DNA of 57,068 bases from Gammaproteobacteria bacterium (GCA_018820395.1 JAHJOG010000270.1:1-57068), one strand, 5' to 3'. Positions 16,088 to 24,462 are shown, numbered from the stretch's first letter. Program-made: numbers and translations. Notes: generated from the sequence alone by a model not told the origin.

Positions 16088-17973
16088 CAGAACGTGAATC
16101 CCAGCCGGAGATGAAGTCTGAGCTTCTTGGGCTCGACGCCGTAGGCCACGTCGGCCTGCACCGGGCCGATCGGGCTTCGCCATCGCACGCCGACGCCCAT
16201 GCCGACCTTGGCACTCAGTTCGGCGGGCTTGTCGGCGACGGCACCGGCGTCGACGAAGACCACGCTCTCGAAGTCGGTCAGCTTGCCCTTGTAGACGTAG
16301 GGGCGCTGCCATTCGACGCTGGCGACGGCGAGGTACCGGCCGGCGACGATCTGTCCGTCCGGCCGCACGGTTCCGATCTGGCGATAGCTGTAGCCGCGCA
16401 CGGTGGTGTCGCCGCCGGTCAGGAAGAGCAGGGTGGCCGGGACCTGGGCGCTGTCCTTCACGAACACCGCCGCGCCTTCGGCGCGCAACTGCAGCCGGCT
16501 CTGGCGCGCCTGGGTGCTGTCGTCGCCAGACACCGTGCCGAGCGGCACGATGCCCAGCCAGCGCGCATCGACGCGCGTGAAGGGCGCGCGCTCGCCGGTC
16601 AGCGTCTGGCCCAGCCCCAGTTCGAGGCCCAGGCCCTGCCCCTTGCTCGGAAAGCTCGCGTCGTCGAAGTAGCGCCCGGTCCAGCTCCAGTTCACGCTGA
16701 CGGCCGAGGCGGAGGGCGGCGCCGCGTCTCCCTGGTAGTCGGCGTAGTCGTACTGCAGGTAGTAGCTGCGATCGATGTGGCCGGCGCTCTTGCTGCGCCC
16801 GCCGCGCAACCGTCCGCTGTTGACGTCGTAGCTGCCGGTGGTTTCCTTCTTGAGCAGGCCGGAGCCGAACCAGCGCCATCCGCTGTCGTCCGGGATGTCG
16901 TTCCACTCGGTGCCCAGCGACTGCGTCTCGCGGTCGATCGAAAGCTTCGAGACGGCCCGCCATCCGAGCAGCGGCATCTGGTTGTGGATGTGGTCGACCG
17001 AGACGCGCGGTCCGCTGTCGGTCGTGAAGCCTGCACCCAGGACGACCTTCTGGTAGGGCGCCTCACGCACTTGCGCGATCACCGGGGCCGCCAGCGGGTC
17101 GGTGCCGTCGGTGTCGAGGGTCAGGAACACGGAGTCGTAGTAGCCGCTGCTCGCCAGGCGCTGCTGCGCATCGAGCAAGGTCTGCTGGTCGTAGTCGGCG
17201 CCGAACGGGACCTGCGCGATCCGGCGCGCGCCGTCCGGGTCGTAGCGTTCGCTGCCGCGCACCTGGAGCGCGCCGAACCGGAAGAGCGGGCCCGACTTGT
17301 ACGTGACGGCGAGCGCGGCCTCGCTGCGGTCGGCGTCGATGGTCGCAGTGCTTTTTTCGATGTTGCCGGTGGGATAGCGCTTGGCGGTCAGCCGGCGCAG
17401 GCCGATGTTCTTCGCGGCGTCCCAGCCGGATTGGGTGAAGGGCTGACCGGCGCGCAGCGGCCAATCGGTGCGGATGCCATCGCGCTGCGCCTCGGCCGGC
17501 GGGTCGGTCGCTGCCGGACCCTCGAAGCCGATCTGCACATTGCTGACCTTCGTCTGTTCGCCCGGCTGCACGTCGATCGTGACGAGTCTCGTCGCCTTGG
17601 CGGTCGGCGTGTCTTTCAGTTCGAGCTTGAGCGTGGGCGTGAAGTAGCCCTGGGTGTTGAGCAACTCGCGCGCGTTGGCCTCCGCGGCCACCATGAGGCG
17701 CGAGATCTCGGCGGCGCCGAGTTCGTCGAGTTGCTTGTAGCGCTGGATTTCCAGGTTGCGCGAGAGGTAGTCGCGCACCGAATCGGGCGCACGCACATCC
17801 ACCTCGAACGCAGGGCGCTTCGCGGACGATTGGCTTCCTGCGACCGGGCTGGATTCGGTGGCCTCCGCCGGTTCACTCTTCGGCAGAAGGCTGCACCCTT
17901 GCACGCAGAGCAGGACGCCGCAAAACAGGAGCGCCGGCCACGAGGCCGGCGCAAGAGGGACCACCCTGAACAT
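16087..17973 (-). CDS. tamA: Translocation and assembly module outer-membrane protein TamA (Omp85/BamA family)
   Basis: Outer-membrane 16-strand barrel protein of 628 residues. A hydrophobic signal segment ends at CVQGCSLLP, followed by about 200 residues of POTRA domains (start RAPDSVRDYLSRNLEIQRYK; later PLFRFGALQVRGSERYDPDG). The bacterial surface antigen barrel contains ATLLFLTGGDTTVRGYSYRQIG, the VRGY/F motif shared by Omp85 proteins, and the chain ends in LRLGFTF with a C-terminal Phe for the BAM complex. The signal region has a cysteine in a near-lipobox context, unusual for a TamA. It is the first gene of the tamAB pair, and a 6-bp dyad (TTCTGA/TCAGAA, 17981-17998) lies just upstream. 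Confidence 0.92.
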   Translation of the reverse strand: MFRVVPLAPASWPALLFCGVLLCVQGCSLLPKSEPAEATESSPVAGSQSSAKRPAFEVDVRAPDSVRDYLSRNLEIQRYKQLDELGAAEISRLMVAAEANARELLNTQGYFTPTLKLELKDTPTAKATRLVTIDVQPGEQTKVSNVQIGFEGPAATDPPAEAQRDGIRTDWPLRAGQPFTQSGWDAAKNIGLRRLTAKRYPTGNIEKSTATIDADRSEAALAVTYKSGPLFRFGALQVRGSERYDPDGARRIAQVPFGADYDQQTLLDAQQRLASSGYYDSVFLTLDTDGTDPLAAPVIAQVREAPYQKVVLGAGFTTDSGPRVSVDHIHNQMPLLGWRAVSKLSIDRETQSLGTEWNDIPDDSGWRWFGSGLLKKETTGSYDVNSGRLRGGRSKSAGHIDRSYYLQYDYADYQGDAAPPSASAVSVNWSWTGRYFDDASFPSKGQGLGLELGLGQTLTGERAPFTRVDARWLGIVPLGTVSGDDSTQARQSRLQLRAEGAAVFVKDSAQVPATLLFLTGGDTTVRGYSYRQIGTVRPDGQIVAGRYLAVASVEWQRPYVYKGKLTDFESVVFVDAGAVADKPAELSAKVGMGVGVRWRSPIGPVQADVAYGVEPKKLRLHLRLGFTF

Positions 17974-18064
17974 CAGATCATTCTGACATCGATCAGAAAG
18001 ACCCCTTGTAGGCGAAGCAGCAATCGACGACGCACTCCGACTGCGCCGGAGCGGACAGCCGGAC

Positions 18065-18982
18065 TCAGTTGCGCCCGGTCACCTTCTTGGCGATCGACCA
18101 GACCACCGGCGGCGTCATCAGCCGCGCCACGGCCTTGATGCGGTCGGTGCGATGTGTGCGCATGAAGACCGAGGCCGATTCGTCTCCGTGCTGCTTGCCG
18201 GCGAGCGGGCTCGTGTAGAAATAGGCGGCGACCGAGCGGCGCGGGCGTCCGTCCGGCGTCTGCAGCGGCTGCGTGTGACCGTGGTAGCTCTCGGGGCCGT
18301 GCGGCAGGAGGATGGTGCGGCCGAACTCGGGCTGCACCATGGCGACGCAACGGTCCTTTTTCTTGTCCCACAGCTCGAGCGCCGAACCCCATTCGGGTTG
18401 CCACCCCTTGTTGAGGTAGGTGATGAACACCATTTCGTTCTTCAGCCCCAAGTGCCGATGACGATTGAAGTCGCGGTGCACGGCAAAGGTCGCGCCCTGG
18501 CGGCTCTCATGCAGGCCGCCGCCGAAGAGCTTGGGGTCCGGGAGCAGATAGGGCGTGCCGGTGATGCGCGACAGCCACTCGGTGAACCAGCCGGAGTTCA
18601 GGATGTTGAAGTAGATCTGCGAGGCCGGCCCGAGCGAGGCGCCGAGGACCGAACGGCGGGTGGATTCGTAGCGGGTCTTGATGTCCGACCAGCCCTGGCC
18701 GTTCACCGCGTCGAATTCCTCTGCCACGAGATCGAGCAGCGCAGGATTGAAGATGCCGTCGAGAACGAGGTGGGGAAAGGGCGACGCCGCCAGCAGTTGC
18801 TCTCGCAGCTGCTCGCATCGGGCGGGTTCGAACAGGGAGTGGTCGACCAGTTCGTCCATCACCAATCGCACGCCGCGAATGCTGATGTGATCCGGTTCCT
18901 GAAGCAGTGCGCTGGGAGTCACTGCTTCGAGGGGTTGCTCGTGGATCGGGGGGTCTTCAGTGAATGAAAGCAACGCGGACAT
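18065..18982 (-). CDS. 2-oxoglutarate/Fe(II)-dependent oxygenase (prolyl 4-hydroxylase-like)
   Basis: Protein of 305 residues with a double-stranded beta-helix oxygenase domain. The iron ligands are His169 and Asp171 in AVHRDFNRH and His234 in SYHGH; Arg249 in GRPRRSVAAYFYT is the likely 2-oxoglutarate anchor. EMVFITYLNKGW-x-PEWGSALELWD is typical of the prolyl hydroxylase-like branch. About 50 N-terminal residues precede the domain and a basic tail follows. Substrate is unknown; relatives hydroxylate proteins or sit in polysaccharide clusters. The ATG at 18982 has a good GGAGG site eight bases upstream. It stands alone between tamA and the moxR operon on the same strand. Confidence 0.82.
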   Translation of the reverse strand: MSALLSFTEDPPIHEQPLEAVTPSALLQEPDHISIRGVRLVMDELVDHSLFEPARCEQLREQLLAASPFPHLVLDGIFNPALLDLVAEEFDAVNGQGWSDIKTRYESTRRSVLGASLGPASQIYFNILNSGWFTEWLSRITGTPYLLPDPKLFGGGLHESRQGATFAVHRDFNRHRHLGLKNEMVFITYLNKGWQPEWGSALELWDKKKDRCVAMVQPEFGRTILLPHGPESYHGHTQPLQTPDGRPRRSVAAYFYTSPLAGKQHGDESASVFMRTHRTDRIKAVARLMTPPVVWSIAKKVTGRN

Positions 18983-19138
18983 GACGACAACCTCCGGCGG
19001 ATCCTTCGCTCGGCGAGCGTTTTTGAATCCTTAGGTGTTAACTGTAACGTCCGTGTCAGAATTTGTTGCATTGTGCTGCGTGATATTTCTCACGAAAACA
19101 AAGCGGCACGTCGAAACCGAAGCAATAAGCCGAAAGAG

Positions 19139-20326
19139 TTACTTCGACAGCAGCCTCATGGCTTCTTCGAGCCCCTTCAACGTGAGTGGGAACATCCGGT
19201 GCGACACCAGTTGCTGCATCACTGCGATGCTCTGGCGGTACTGCCACACGCCTTGGGGTTCGGGGTTGATCCAGGCGAACTTGGGAAACGCGTGCGTGAG
19301 CCTCTGCATCCACTCGGCCCCCGGCTCCTCGTTGTTGTATTCGACACTGCCGCCCGGCTGAAGGATTTCATAGGGGCTCATGGTGGCGTCGCCGACGAAG
19401 ATGAGCTTGTAGTCCTTGTTGTACTTGCGGATGACATCCCAGGTCGCGAACTTCTCGGAGAAACGGCGCCGGTTGTTCTTCCACATGAAGTCATAGACGC
19501 AGTTGTGGAAGTAGTAGAACTCCAGGTGCTTGAACTCGGTCTTGACTGCCGAGAACAGTTCTTCCACGCGCTGGATGTGCTCGTCCATCGTGCCGCCGAC
19601 GTCCATCAGCAGCAGCACCTTCACGTTGTTGTGGCGTTCCGGGCGCATCTTGATGTCGAGGTAACCGGCGTTGGCCGCGGTCGACTGGATGGTGTGATCG
19701 AGGTCGAGCTCGTCCTCGTGGCCTTCGCGTGCGAATCGGCGCAGCCGTCGCAGGGCCATCTTGATGTTGCGCGTGCCGAGTTCCTGGCTGTCGTCGTAGT
19801 CCTTGTAGGCGCGCTGGTCCCACACCTTCACGGCGCTCTTGTTCTTGCCGGCGCCGCCGATGCGAATGCCTTGCGGGTTGTAGCCGCCGTGCCCGAAGGG
19901 CGAGGTGCCTCCCGTGCCGATCCATTTGTTGCCGCCTTCGTGGCGCTCCTTCTGCTCCTCGAAGCGCTTCTTGAGCGTTTCCATGAGCTCGTCCCAGCCC
20001 ATCTTCTCGATCTTGGCCTTTTCTTCGGCGGTGAACTCGCGCTCCAGCGTCTTGCGCAACCAGTCGAGCGGCACTTCCTGGGTGAAGTCGGCCAGCATTT
20101 CCACGCCCTTGAAATAGGCGGCGAAGGCGCGGTCGAACTTGTCGTAGTGCTTTTCGTCCTTGACCAGTGCTGTGCGGGACAGGTAGTAGAAGTCGTCGAG
20201 CCCGAAGGCGTCATCCGAGTTCGGCCCGACCACGTCGGCCTGGAGCGCCTCGAGCAGCGTGAGGTATTCCTTGACCGACACGGGGAGCTTGGCCGAACGC
20301 AATGTGTAGAAGAAATCGATCAGCAT
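19139..20326 (-). CDS. VWA domain-containing protein, CoxE-like
   Basis: A 395-residue cytoplasmic protein. The N-terminal half is helical and charged (about 1-200, with a glycine-rich FGHGGYNPQGIRIGGAG stretch at 144-160). The C-terminal half is a von Willebrand factor A domain of the CoxE-like type. The metal-site motif is DVGGTMD (242-248), where the second position usually occupied by Ser is Gly-Gly and the last by Thr. MoxR ATPases and CoxE/VWA proteins form chaperone pairs that insert metals or mature enzymes, and the moxR gene is the first gene of this same operon. The client is not evident from the neighbourhood. Confidence 0.85.
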   Translation of the reverse strand: MLIDFFYTLRSAKLPVSVKEYLTLLEALQADVVGPNSDDAFGLDDFYYLSRTALVKDEKHYDKFDRAFAAYFKGVEMLADFTQEVPLDWLRKTLEREFTAEEKAKIEKMGWDELMETLKKRFEEQKERHEGGNKWIGTGGTSPFGHGGYNPQGIRIGGAGKNKSAVKVWDQRAYKDYDDSQELGTRNIKMALRRLRRFAREGHEDELDLDHTIQSTAANAGYLDIKMRPERHNNVKVLLLMDVGGTMDEHIQRVEELFSAVKTEFKHLEFYYFHNCVYDFMWKNNRRRFSEKFATWDVIRKYNKDYKLIFVGDATMSPYEILQPGGSVEYNNEEPGAEWMQRLTHAFPKFAWINPEPQGVWQYRQSIAVMQQLVSHRMFPLTLKGLEEAMRLLSK

Positions 20327-20332
20327 GGCGGG

Positions 20333-20938
20333 TCATTCCTTGCGAGGCCGGGGCTTGTCGAGCAGATAGAGCAGGTGGGCGCGGGTCTCGGGCCACTCGC
20401 CCGAGCGCAGGCTGTACATCACGGTGTCGCGGATCGTGCCGTCACGGCGCATGGCGTGGCCGCGGATCACGCCGTCCTTGCGGGCCCCGAGCCGCTCGAT
20501 CGCGCGCTGCGACGCATGGTTGAAATTATCCGTGCGCCATCCGACCACGTGGCAGCCGAGGGTATCGAACGCATGCGCCAGCATCAGCAGCTTGCAGGTG
20601 GTGTTGACGTGCGTGCGCTGGCAGCGCGCGGCATACCAGGTGTAGCCGATCTCGACGCGCTTCAGGGCGGGCACGATGTCATGAAAGCTCGTGCTGCCCA
20701 GCACCGTGCCGGTGGCTTCGTCGGTCACTGCAAAGGCGAAGCGGTGGCCTTCCTCGCGCATCGTCAATGCAGCTTCGATGTAGCCGCGCGTGTCCTGCGG
20801 CTCGGGCACCGAGGTCACGCGCAGTCGCCAGAGTTCACCATCGGCTGCGGCTGCGCGCAGGCCGTCTTCATGGTCGAGGGTCAGAGGCACCAGCGCGACA
20901 CCGCGCGAGGACAGCATGACGGGTGCGACGAACGCCAA
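20333..20938 (-). CDS. GNAT family N-acetyltransferase (RimJ/RimL type)
   Basis: A 201-residue acetyltransferase of the RimJ/RimL-like group. Visible features are VALVPLTLDHEDGL at the start, FAVTDEATGTVLGSTSF, VEIGYTWYAARCQRTHVNT (the acetyl-CoA loop region) and WRTDNFNHASQRAIERLGARKDG. The TTG at 20938 is chosen because GAGGAG lies five bases upstream, whereas the longer frame starts inside the upstream gene. It lies six bases before the VWA gene, in the middle of the moxR operon, so it may acetylate an operon partner or client, but this is inference from position only. Confidence 0.8.
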   Translation of the reverse strand: MAFVAPVMLSSRGVALVPLTLDHEDGLRAAAADGELWRLRVTSVPEPQDTRGYIEAALTMREEGHRFAFAVTDEATGTVLGSTSFHDIVPALKRVEIGYTWYAARCQRTHVNTTCKLLMLAHAFDTLGCHVVGWRTDNFNHASQRAIERLGARKDGVIRGHAMRRDGTIRDTVMYSLRSGEWPETRAHLLYLLDKPRPRKE

Positions 20939-20939
20939 A

Positions 20940-21179
20940 TCAACTCCTCGGATCACCGTATCTGCGCCGGTACCAGGCGCGTGCGATCTGCAGGCCGCCG
21001 CCGCCACCCAGGCCGATCAGCACAATGCCGAACATCTCCTTGCCGCCGTAGCCCGGGCCCGCGAAGGCGTCGAAACCCAGCAGCAGTCCGAGCCAGCGAC
21101 CGAACAGCGCGCCGACGACGAACAAGACCGCCTGGGTGACACCCAGCATCAGCAACTGGCTGGTCGGCGGTGCCTTCAT
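20940..21179 (-). CDS. Small two-helix membrane protein, function unknown
   Basis: A 79-residue protein with two hydrophobic segments, MLGVTQAVLFVVGALFGRWL and MFGIVLIGLGGGGGLQIA, the second containing five consecutive glycines, and a basic tail RAWYRRRYGDPRS. I do not recognise the family. Start at 21179 is tentative; an upstream start at 21200 is possible. The stop is one base from the GNAT start, so it is co-translated within the moxR operon. It could anchor the MoxR/VWA complex to the membrane, which is inference. Confidence 0.6.
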   Translation of the reverse strand: MKAPPTSQLLMLGVTQAVLFVVGALFGRWLGLLLGFDAFAGPGYGGKEMFGIVLIGLGGGGGLQIARAWYRRRYGDPRS

Positions 21180-21267
21180 TGCTGCCCCCACGCTCGGCAC
21201 TGCGTGTCCTCGCTGCCGCCCAAGGGGGCGCGCGCTTGCTTGGGGCGGCCCGGCGCGGCGCGCATGC

Positions 21268-22119
21268 TCATCGGTTGTTGCGCTGCATGAAGACGAGCTT
21301 CTCGAAGAGCGTCACGTCCTGTTCGTTCTTGAGGAGCGCGCCCACCAGCGGCGGTACGGCGACCTTGCTGTCTTTGCTGTGCAGCGCCTCGATCGGGATG
21401 TCTTCCGCCACGAGCAGCTTGAGCCAGTCCAGCAGTTCCGAGGTCGAAGGCTTCTTCTTGAGGCCGGGCAGATTGCGCACGTCGTAGAAGGTCTTCATGG
21501 CCGCCGCCAGCAGGTCTTGCTTGAGCGTGGGGAAGTGCACTGCGACGATGCTCTTCATGGTGTCCGCGTCGGGAAACTTGATGTAGTGGAAGAAGCAGCG
21601 GCGCAGAAACGCGTCGGGCAGTTCCTTCTCGTTGTTCGACGTGATGAAAACCAACGGCCGATGCTTGGCGCGGATCAGCTCGTGCGTTTCATAGCAGTAG
21701 AACTCCATGCGATCGATCTCGCGCAGCAGGTCGTTCGGGAATTCGATGTCGGCCTTGTCGATCTCGTCGATGAGGAGCGCCACCGGCTCATCGGCGGTGA
21801 AGGCCTGCCAAAGAACGCCCCGCACGATGTAGTTGTGGATGTCCTTCACGCGCGCGTCGCCCAGTTGCGAATCGCGCAGGCGGCTGACGGCGTCGTATTC
21901 GTACAGGCCCTGCTGGGCCTTGGTGGTCGACTTGATGTGCCATTGCAGGAGCGGGAGTTCGAGGGCTTGCGCCACCTCTTCCGCCAGCATCGTCTTGCCG
22001 GTGCCTGGCTCGCCCTTGACGAGCAGTGGACGCTTGAGCGTGATGGCGGCATTCACCGCGAGCATCAGGTCCTGGGTGGCAACGTAATTGTCTGAGCCCT
22101 TGAATTTCATGAGTGGCAT
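21268..22119 (-). CDS. MoxR family AAA+ ATPase
   Basis: A 283-residue AAA+ ATPase that starts the reverse-strand operon. Walker A is GEPGTGKT (36-43) and Walker B LLIDEID (115-121); sensor-1 is in LVFITSNNEKELPDAFLRRC, where the arginine pair provides the finger. The short lid domain with PSTSELLDWLKLL is the MoxR type. Such ATPases pair with VWA proteins, here 940 bases downstream in the same operon. The start codon is divergent from cytochrome c4, sharing a 142-base intergenic region. Confidence 0.92.
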   Translation of the reverse strand: MPLMKFKGSDNYVATQDLMLAVNAAITLKRPLLVKGEPGTGKTMLAEEVAQALELPLLQWHIKSTTKAQQGLYEYDAVSRLRDSQLGDARVKDIHNYIVRGVLWQAFTADEPVALLIDEIDKADIEFPNDLLREIDRMEFYCYETHELIRAKHRPLVFITSNNEKELPDAFLRRCFFHYIKFPDADTMKSIVAVHFPTLKQDLLAAAMKTFYDVRNLPGLKKKPSTSELLDWLKLLVAEDIPIEALHSKDSKVAVPPLVGALLKNEQDVTLFEKLVFMQRNNR

Positions 22120-22205
22120 GGAGCAGGTTGAATGAAACCGGACATGCGGCAGAGCGCTTTGCGCGGTCCGCCGATCGCGCCGCGCCGGGGCGCCGAGAGC
22201 CGCCG

Positions 22206-22211
22206 CATATA
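22206..22211 (+). promoter_or_regulatory. Probable -10 element of the cytochrome c4 promoter
   Basis: A consensus TATAAT stands out in a GC-rich gap, 50 bases before the cytochrome start. No good -35 hexamer lies 17 bases upstream (the region is G/C only), so an activator or weak -35 is implied. Transcription would start near 22218. Confidence 0.5.
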
Positions 22212-22261
22212 ATCAAAAGTTGATTTGGAAACCAGTAGCTCTTCGGGATTGTGCGCGCAAA

Positions 22262-22939
22262 ATGAACAAGTTGTTGACCACGATGTTTGCCTTCGCTGTC
22301 GCTTGCGTGACGGTCGCGGCTCAGGCCCAGACCATTCAGGGCAACGCCGAAAACGGCAGCAAGAAGATCGCGATGTGCATGGGTTGCCACGGCATCATCG
22401 GCTATCAGGCCAGCTTCCCTGAAATCTACAAGGTCCCCAAGATCGCCGGGCAAAGCGCTTCCTACATCAGCGCCGCCTTGACGGCGTACAAGGGAGGCGA
22501 CCGCAAGCACCCCACCATGCGCGCCATCGCCGATTCACTGAGCGAGCAGGACATCGCGGATCTTGCCGCCTACTACAGCACACTCGGCGCCAAGGAAGGC
22601 GATGCACCGCCCGCCACCGTCAAGGCGCCCAGCGAGGCCGTTCAGGCATTGATCTCGCGCGACAAGGAAAACGCCTGCACCAAGTGCCACGGCGCCAACT
22701 TCAATACCCCGAACGACGGCACCGTGCCCAAGCTGGCCGGTCAATATTCCGATTACCTCTTCGTGGCACTCAAGTCGTACAAGATCGACAAGGGCGCGCA
22801 GATCGGCCGGTCCAACGCGGTCATGAGCGGCCAGGCCAAGCGCTACAGCAATGCCGAACTCAAGGAACTGGCGAGCTATATCGGGTCGCTGCCCGGTGAA
22901 GTGAAGACGGTGCCCGAATCGCGCTTCCACGACAAGTAG
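22262..22939 (+). CDS. Diheme cytochrome c4-like protein
   Basis: Periplasmic electron carrier of 225 residues. A signal peptide ends near AAQAQ (about residue 22). Two class I cytochrome c domains each carry a haem site: CMGCH (39-43) and CTKCH (139-143). Each has a following Met/Gly-rich segment, HPTMRAIADSLSEQDIADLA and NAVMSGQAKRYSNAELKELA, supplying the sixth ligand. Duplicated domains are the cytochrome c4 pattern; such proteins donate electrons to terminal oxidases, and an aa3 oxidase operon lies at 52-57 kb. It is a single-gene unit closed by a strong terminator. Confidence 0.92.
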   Translation: MNKLLTTMFAFAVACVTVAAQAQTIQGNAENGSKKIAMCMGCHGIIGYQASFPEIYKVPKIAGQSASYISAALTAYKGGDRKHPTMRAIADSLSEQDIADLAAYYSTLGAKEGDAPPATVKAPSEAVQALISRDKENACTKCHGANFNTPNDGTVPKLAGQYSDYLFVALKSYKIDKGAQIGRSNAVMSGQAKRYSNAELKELASYIGSLPGEVKTVPESRFHDK

Positions 22940-22956
22940 CCTTCGGGCTCTCCGTT

Positions 22957-22989
22957 AAAAAGGCCCGCATCGATCGATGCGGGCCTTTT
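22957..22989. terminator. Bidirectional Rho-independent terminator between cytochrome c4 and pcaG
   Basis: A perfect self-complementary stem GGCCCGCATCGA/TCGATGCGGGCC (22962-22985) is flanked by A5 on the left and T4 on the right, so it can stop transcription of both convergent genes. Confidence 0.9.
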
Positions 22990-23011
22990 CGTTTCTGCGT
23001 CGCCAGCGGCC

Positions 23012-23617
23012 TCAGACGTCGAAGAACACCGTCTCGGCGGCGCCTTGCATGTGAATGTCGAAGCGGTAGGTGACGGCGCCGCCCACCACGCTGCGTTCGG
23101 CGACCAGGGTCTTGCGCCTTTCGGCCGGCACGCTCTGGAGCACGGCGTCCTTCGCGTTCGCTTCGGTCTCGTCGCTGAAGTAGATGCGCGTGAACGCGTG
23201 CAGCAGCATGCCGCGCATCAGCACGATGACATTGATGTGCGGCGCCGAGCCTTCGGCTTCGGCGCCGGGCTTCACGGTATGGAACACGAAGCGGTTCTGA
23301 GCATCCGTTCCGGTGCCGGTGCGACCGAAGGCACGAAAGCCGATCTCGTTGGCTTCGTCGACCGACTGCGGGTAGGCGCCCGTGCCGTCGGGCTGGCTGA
23401 TCTCGACCAGCGCGTCGTTGATGGGGTTGCCGTCGCCGTCGATCACGCGGCCTTCGAGACGGATGCGTTCGCCGCGCGCGCCGTCGAGCGCCACGGTGGC
23501 GTCGAAGGGCTGGTCGAAGGGGTAGCCGTATTGCGTGGCCGTGAGGCCGTAAGCGAAGTAGGGGCCGACTGTCTGCGAAGGCGTCTGGCCGAAGTTGGTT
23601 TCGAGTGCACTCATCAT
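23012..23617 (-). CDS. pcaG: Protocatechuate 3,4-dioxygenase alpha subunit
   Basis: Non-catalytic alpha subunit (201 residues) of the enzyme that opens protocatechuate between the hydroxyls to give 3-carboxy-cis,cis-muconate. Opening GQTPSQTVGPYFAYGL and the domain segments RLEGRVIDGDGNPINDALVEISQPD and HINVIVLMRGMLLHAFTRIYFSDE are typical of PcaG. As expected for this subunit, the iron ligands are not conserved. It lies 15 bases downstream of pcaH, and the two form one dimer unit. Start may be either of two adjacent ATG codons. Confidence 0.94.
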   Translation of the reverse strand: MMSALETNFGQTPSQTVGPYFAYGLTATQYGYPFDQPFDATVALDGARGERIRLEGRVIDGDGNPINDALVEISQPDGTGAYPQSVDEANEIGFRAFGRTGTGTDAQNRFVFHTVKPGAEAEGSAPHINVIVLMRGMLLHAFTRIYFSDETEANAKDAVLQSVPAERRKTLVAERSVVGGAVTYRFDIHMQGAAETVFFDV

Positions 23618-23632
23618 GATCGTCGGGTCTCC

Positions 23633-24364
23633 TCAGCGGTTTTCGAAAGGCGTTTCATCGGGGCCGCGCAGCACGATGTCGAACACGTAGCCGAGCGCGA
23701 AACCTTCTTCGGTCACGTCGAGACTGAAGTCCGACACCAGCCGGTCGCGCACGTGTTCGGGCGTGCCGGTGATCATCGGGTCGTACTGGAGCAGCGGATC
23801 GCCGGGGAAATACATCTGCGTCACCAGCCGGCTCGCAAAGCAATCGCCGAAGAGCGACAGGTGGATGTGTTGCGGCCGCCATGCGTTGGGATGGTTGCCC
23901 CACGGGTAGGCGCCCGGCTTGATGGTGAGGAAGCGGTAGCGGCCCTCGTTGTCGGTGAGGCATCGGCCGGCACCCAGGAAGTTGGGGTCGAGCGGCGCAT
24001 CGTGCTGGTCGACCTTGTGCACGTATCGGCCCGAGGCATTGGCCTGCCACAACTCGACCAGCGTGTTGCGCACCGGGCGGCGGCGGTCGTCGAGCACCTG
24101 TCCGGTGAGGATCATGCGTTCGCCCAGCGGCTCGCCATTGCGGCAGGCATTGCGCGTGAGGTCGTGGTCGAGTTCGCCGATGCGGTCGTGCCCGTACACC
24201 GGCTGGCGCAGTTCGCCGAGCGATGCCTTGAGCGGAATCAGCGGCTTCTGCGGCCCGCGCTTGACCGTCGACTTGTAGCCTGGGTAGACATAGGACGGCT
24301 GGCTGGGCCAGTCGCGCGGCGTGACGGACGGCAGCGCCGCGCCGGGGGAAGCGGGTGTGGGCAT
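23633..24364 (-). CDS. pcaH: Protocatechuate 3,4-dioxygenase beta subunit
   Basis: Catalytic, iron(III)-binding subunit of 243 residues. The ligands known from Pseudomonas PcaH (Tyr108, Tyr147, His160, His162) are all present with a constant offset of six: Tyr114 in SGRYVH, Tyr153 in KPGAYPWG, and His166/His168 in PQHIHLS. The N-terminal PSYVYPGYKSTVKRGP is also characteristic. I start at the ATG at 24364, which has GGAGA seven bases upstream; the longer frame from 24406 would begin in the promoter region shared with pcaQ. The operon pcaHG is divergent from its likely activator pcaQ. Confidence 0.94.
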   Translation of the reverse strand: MPTPASPGAALPSVTPRDWPSQPSYVYPGYKSTVKRGPQKPLIPLKASLGELRQPVYGHDRIGELDHDLTRNACRNGEPLGERMILTGQVLDDRRRPVRNTLVELWQANASGRYVHKVDQHDAPLDPNFLGAGRCLTDNEGRYRFLTIKPGAYPWGNHPNAWRPQHIHLSLFGDCFASRLVTQMYFPGDPLLQYDPMITGTPEHVRDRLVSDFSLDVTEEGFALGYVFDIVLRGPDETPFENR

Positions 24365-24445
24365 TCGGGGGTCTCCGGTTCTTGACGAAAGCGCCATCCT
24401 ATTCATGCGAAACGATGATGTAAATTGACCAATCCTGGACTTTGC

Positions 24446-24460
24446 ATAACCAAGAGTAAT
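24446..24460 (+). promoter_or_regulatory. Candidate PcaQ-binding dyad
   Basis: ATAAC-CAAGA-GTAAT is an imperfect inverted repeat (one mismatch) of the LysR T-N11-A type just upstream of pcaQ. Its left half ATAACC is the half-site of the PcaQ box known from rhizobia (ATAACC-N4-GGTTAA). Position next to the pcaQ start and within 82 bases of pcaH suits activation of pcaHG plus autoregulation. Confidence 0.4.
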
Positions 24461-24462
24461 TG

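Noticed and set aside
12144..16214. 1356-codon open frame overlapping tamB on the same strand
   Set aside because: A shifted frame of a GC-rich gene; the product is Arg/Ala-rich low-complexity with no domain, whereas tamB has clear family motifs.
16088..16963. N-terminal extension of tamB from 16963
   Set aside because: The extension lies wholly inside tamA in another frame and has a random, Arg-rich composition; the ATG at 16087 starts directly before a normal anchor.
19073..21139. 688-codon forward ORF opposite the VWA/GNAT genes
   Set aside because: Antisense shadow of real genes with typical GC3 pattern on the other strand.
24365..24406. Upstream start of pcaH at 24406
   Set aside because: It would place 14 extra residues over the shared regulatory gap; ATG 24364 has a good ribosome site and a family-like length.
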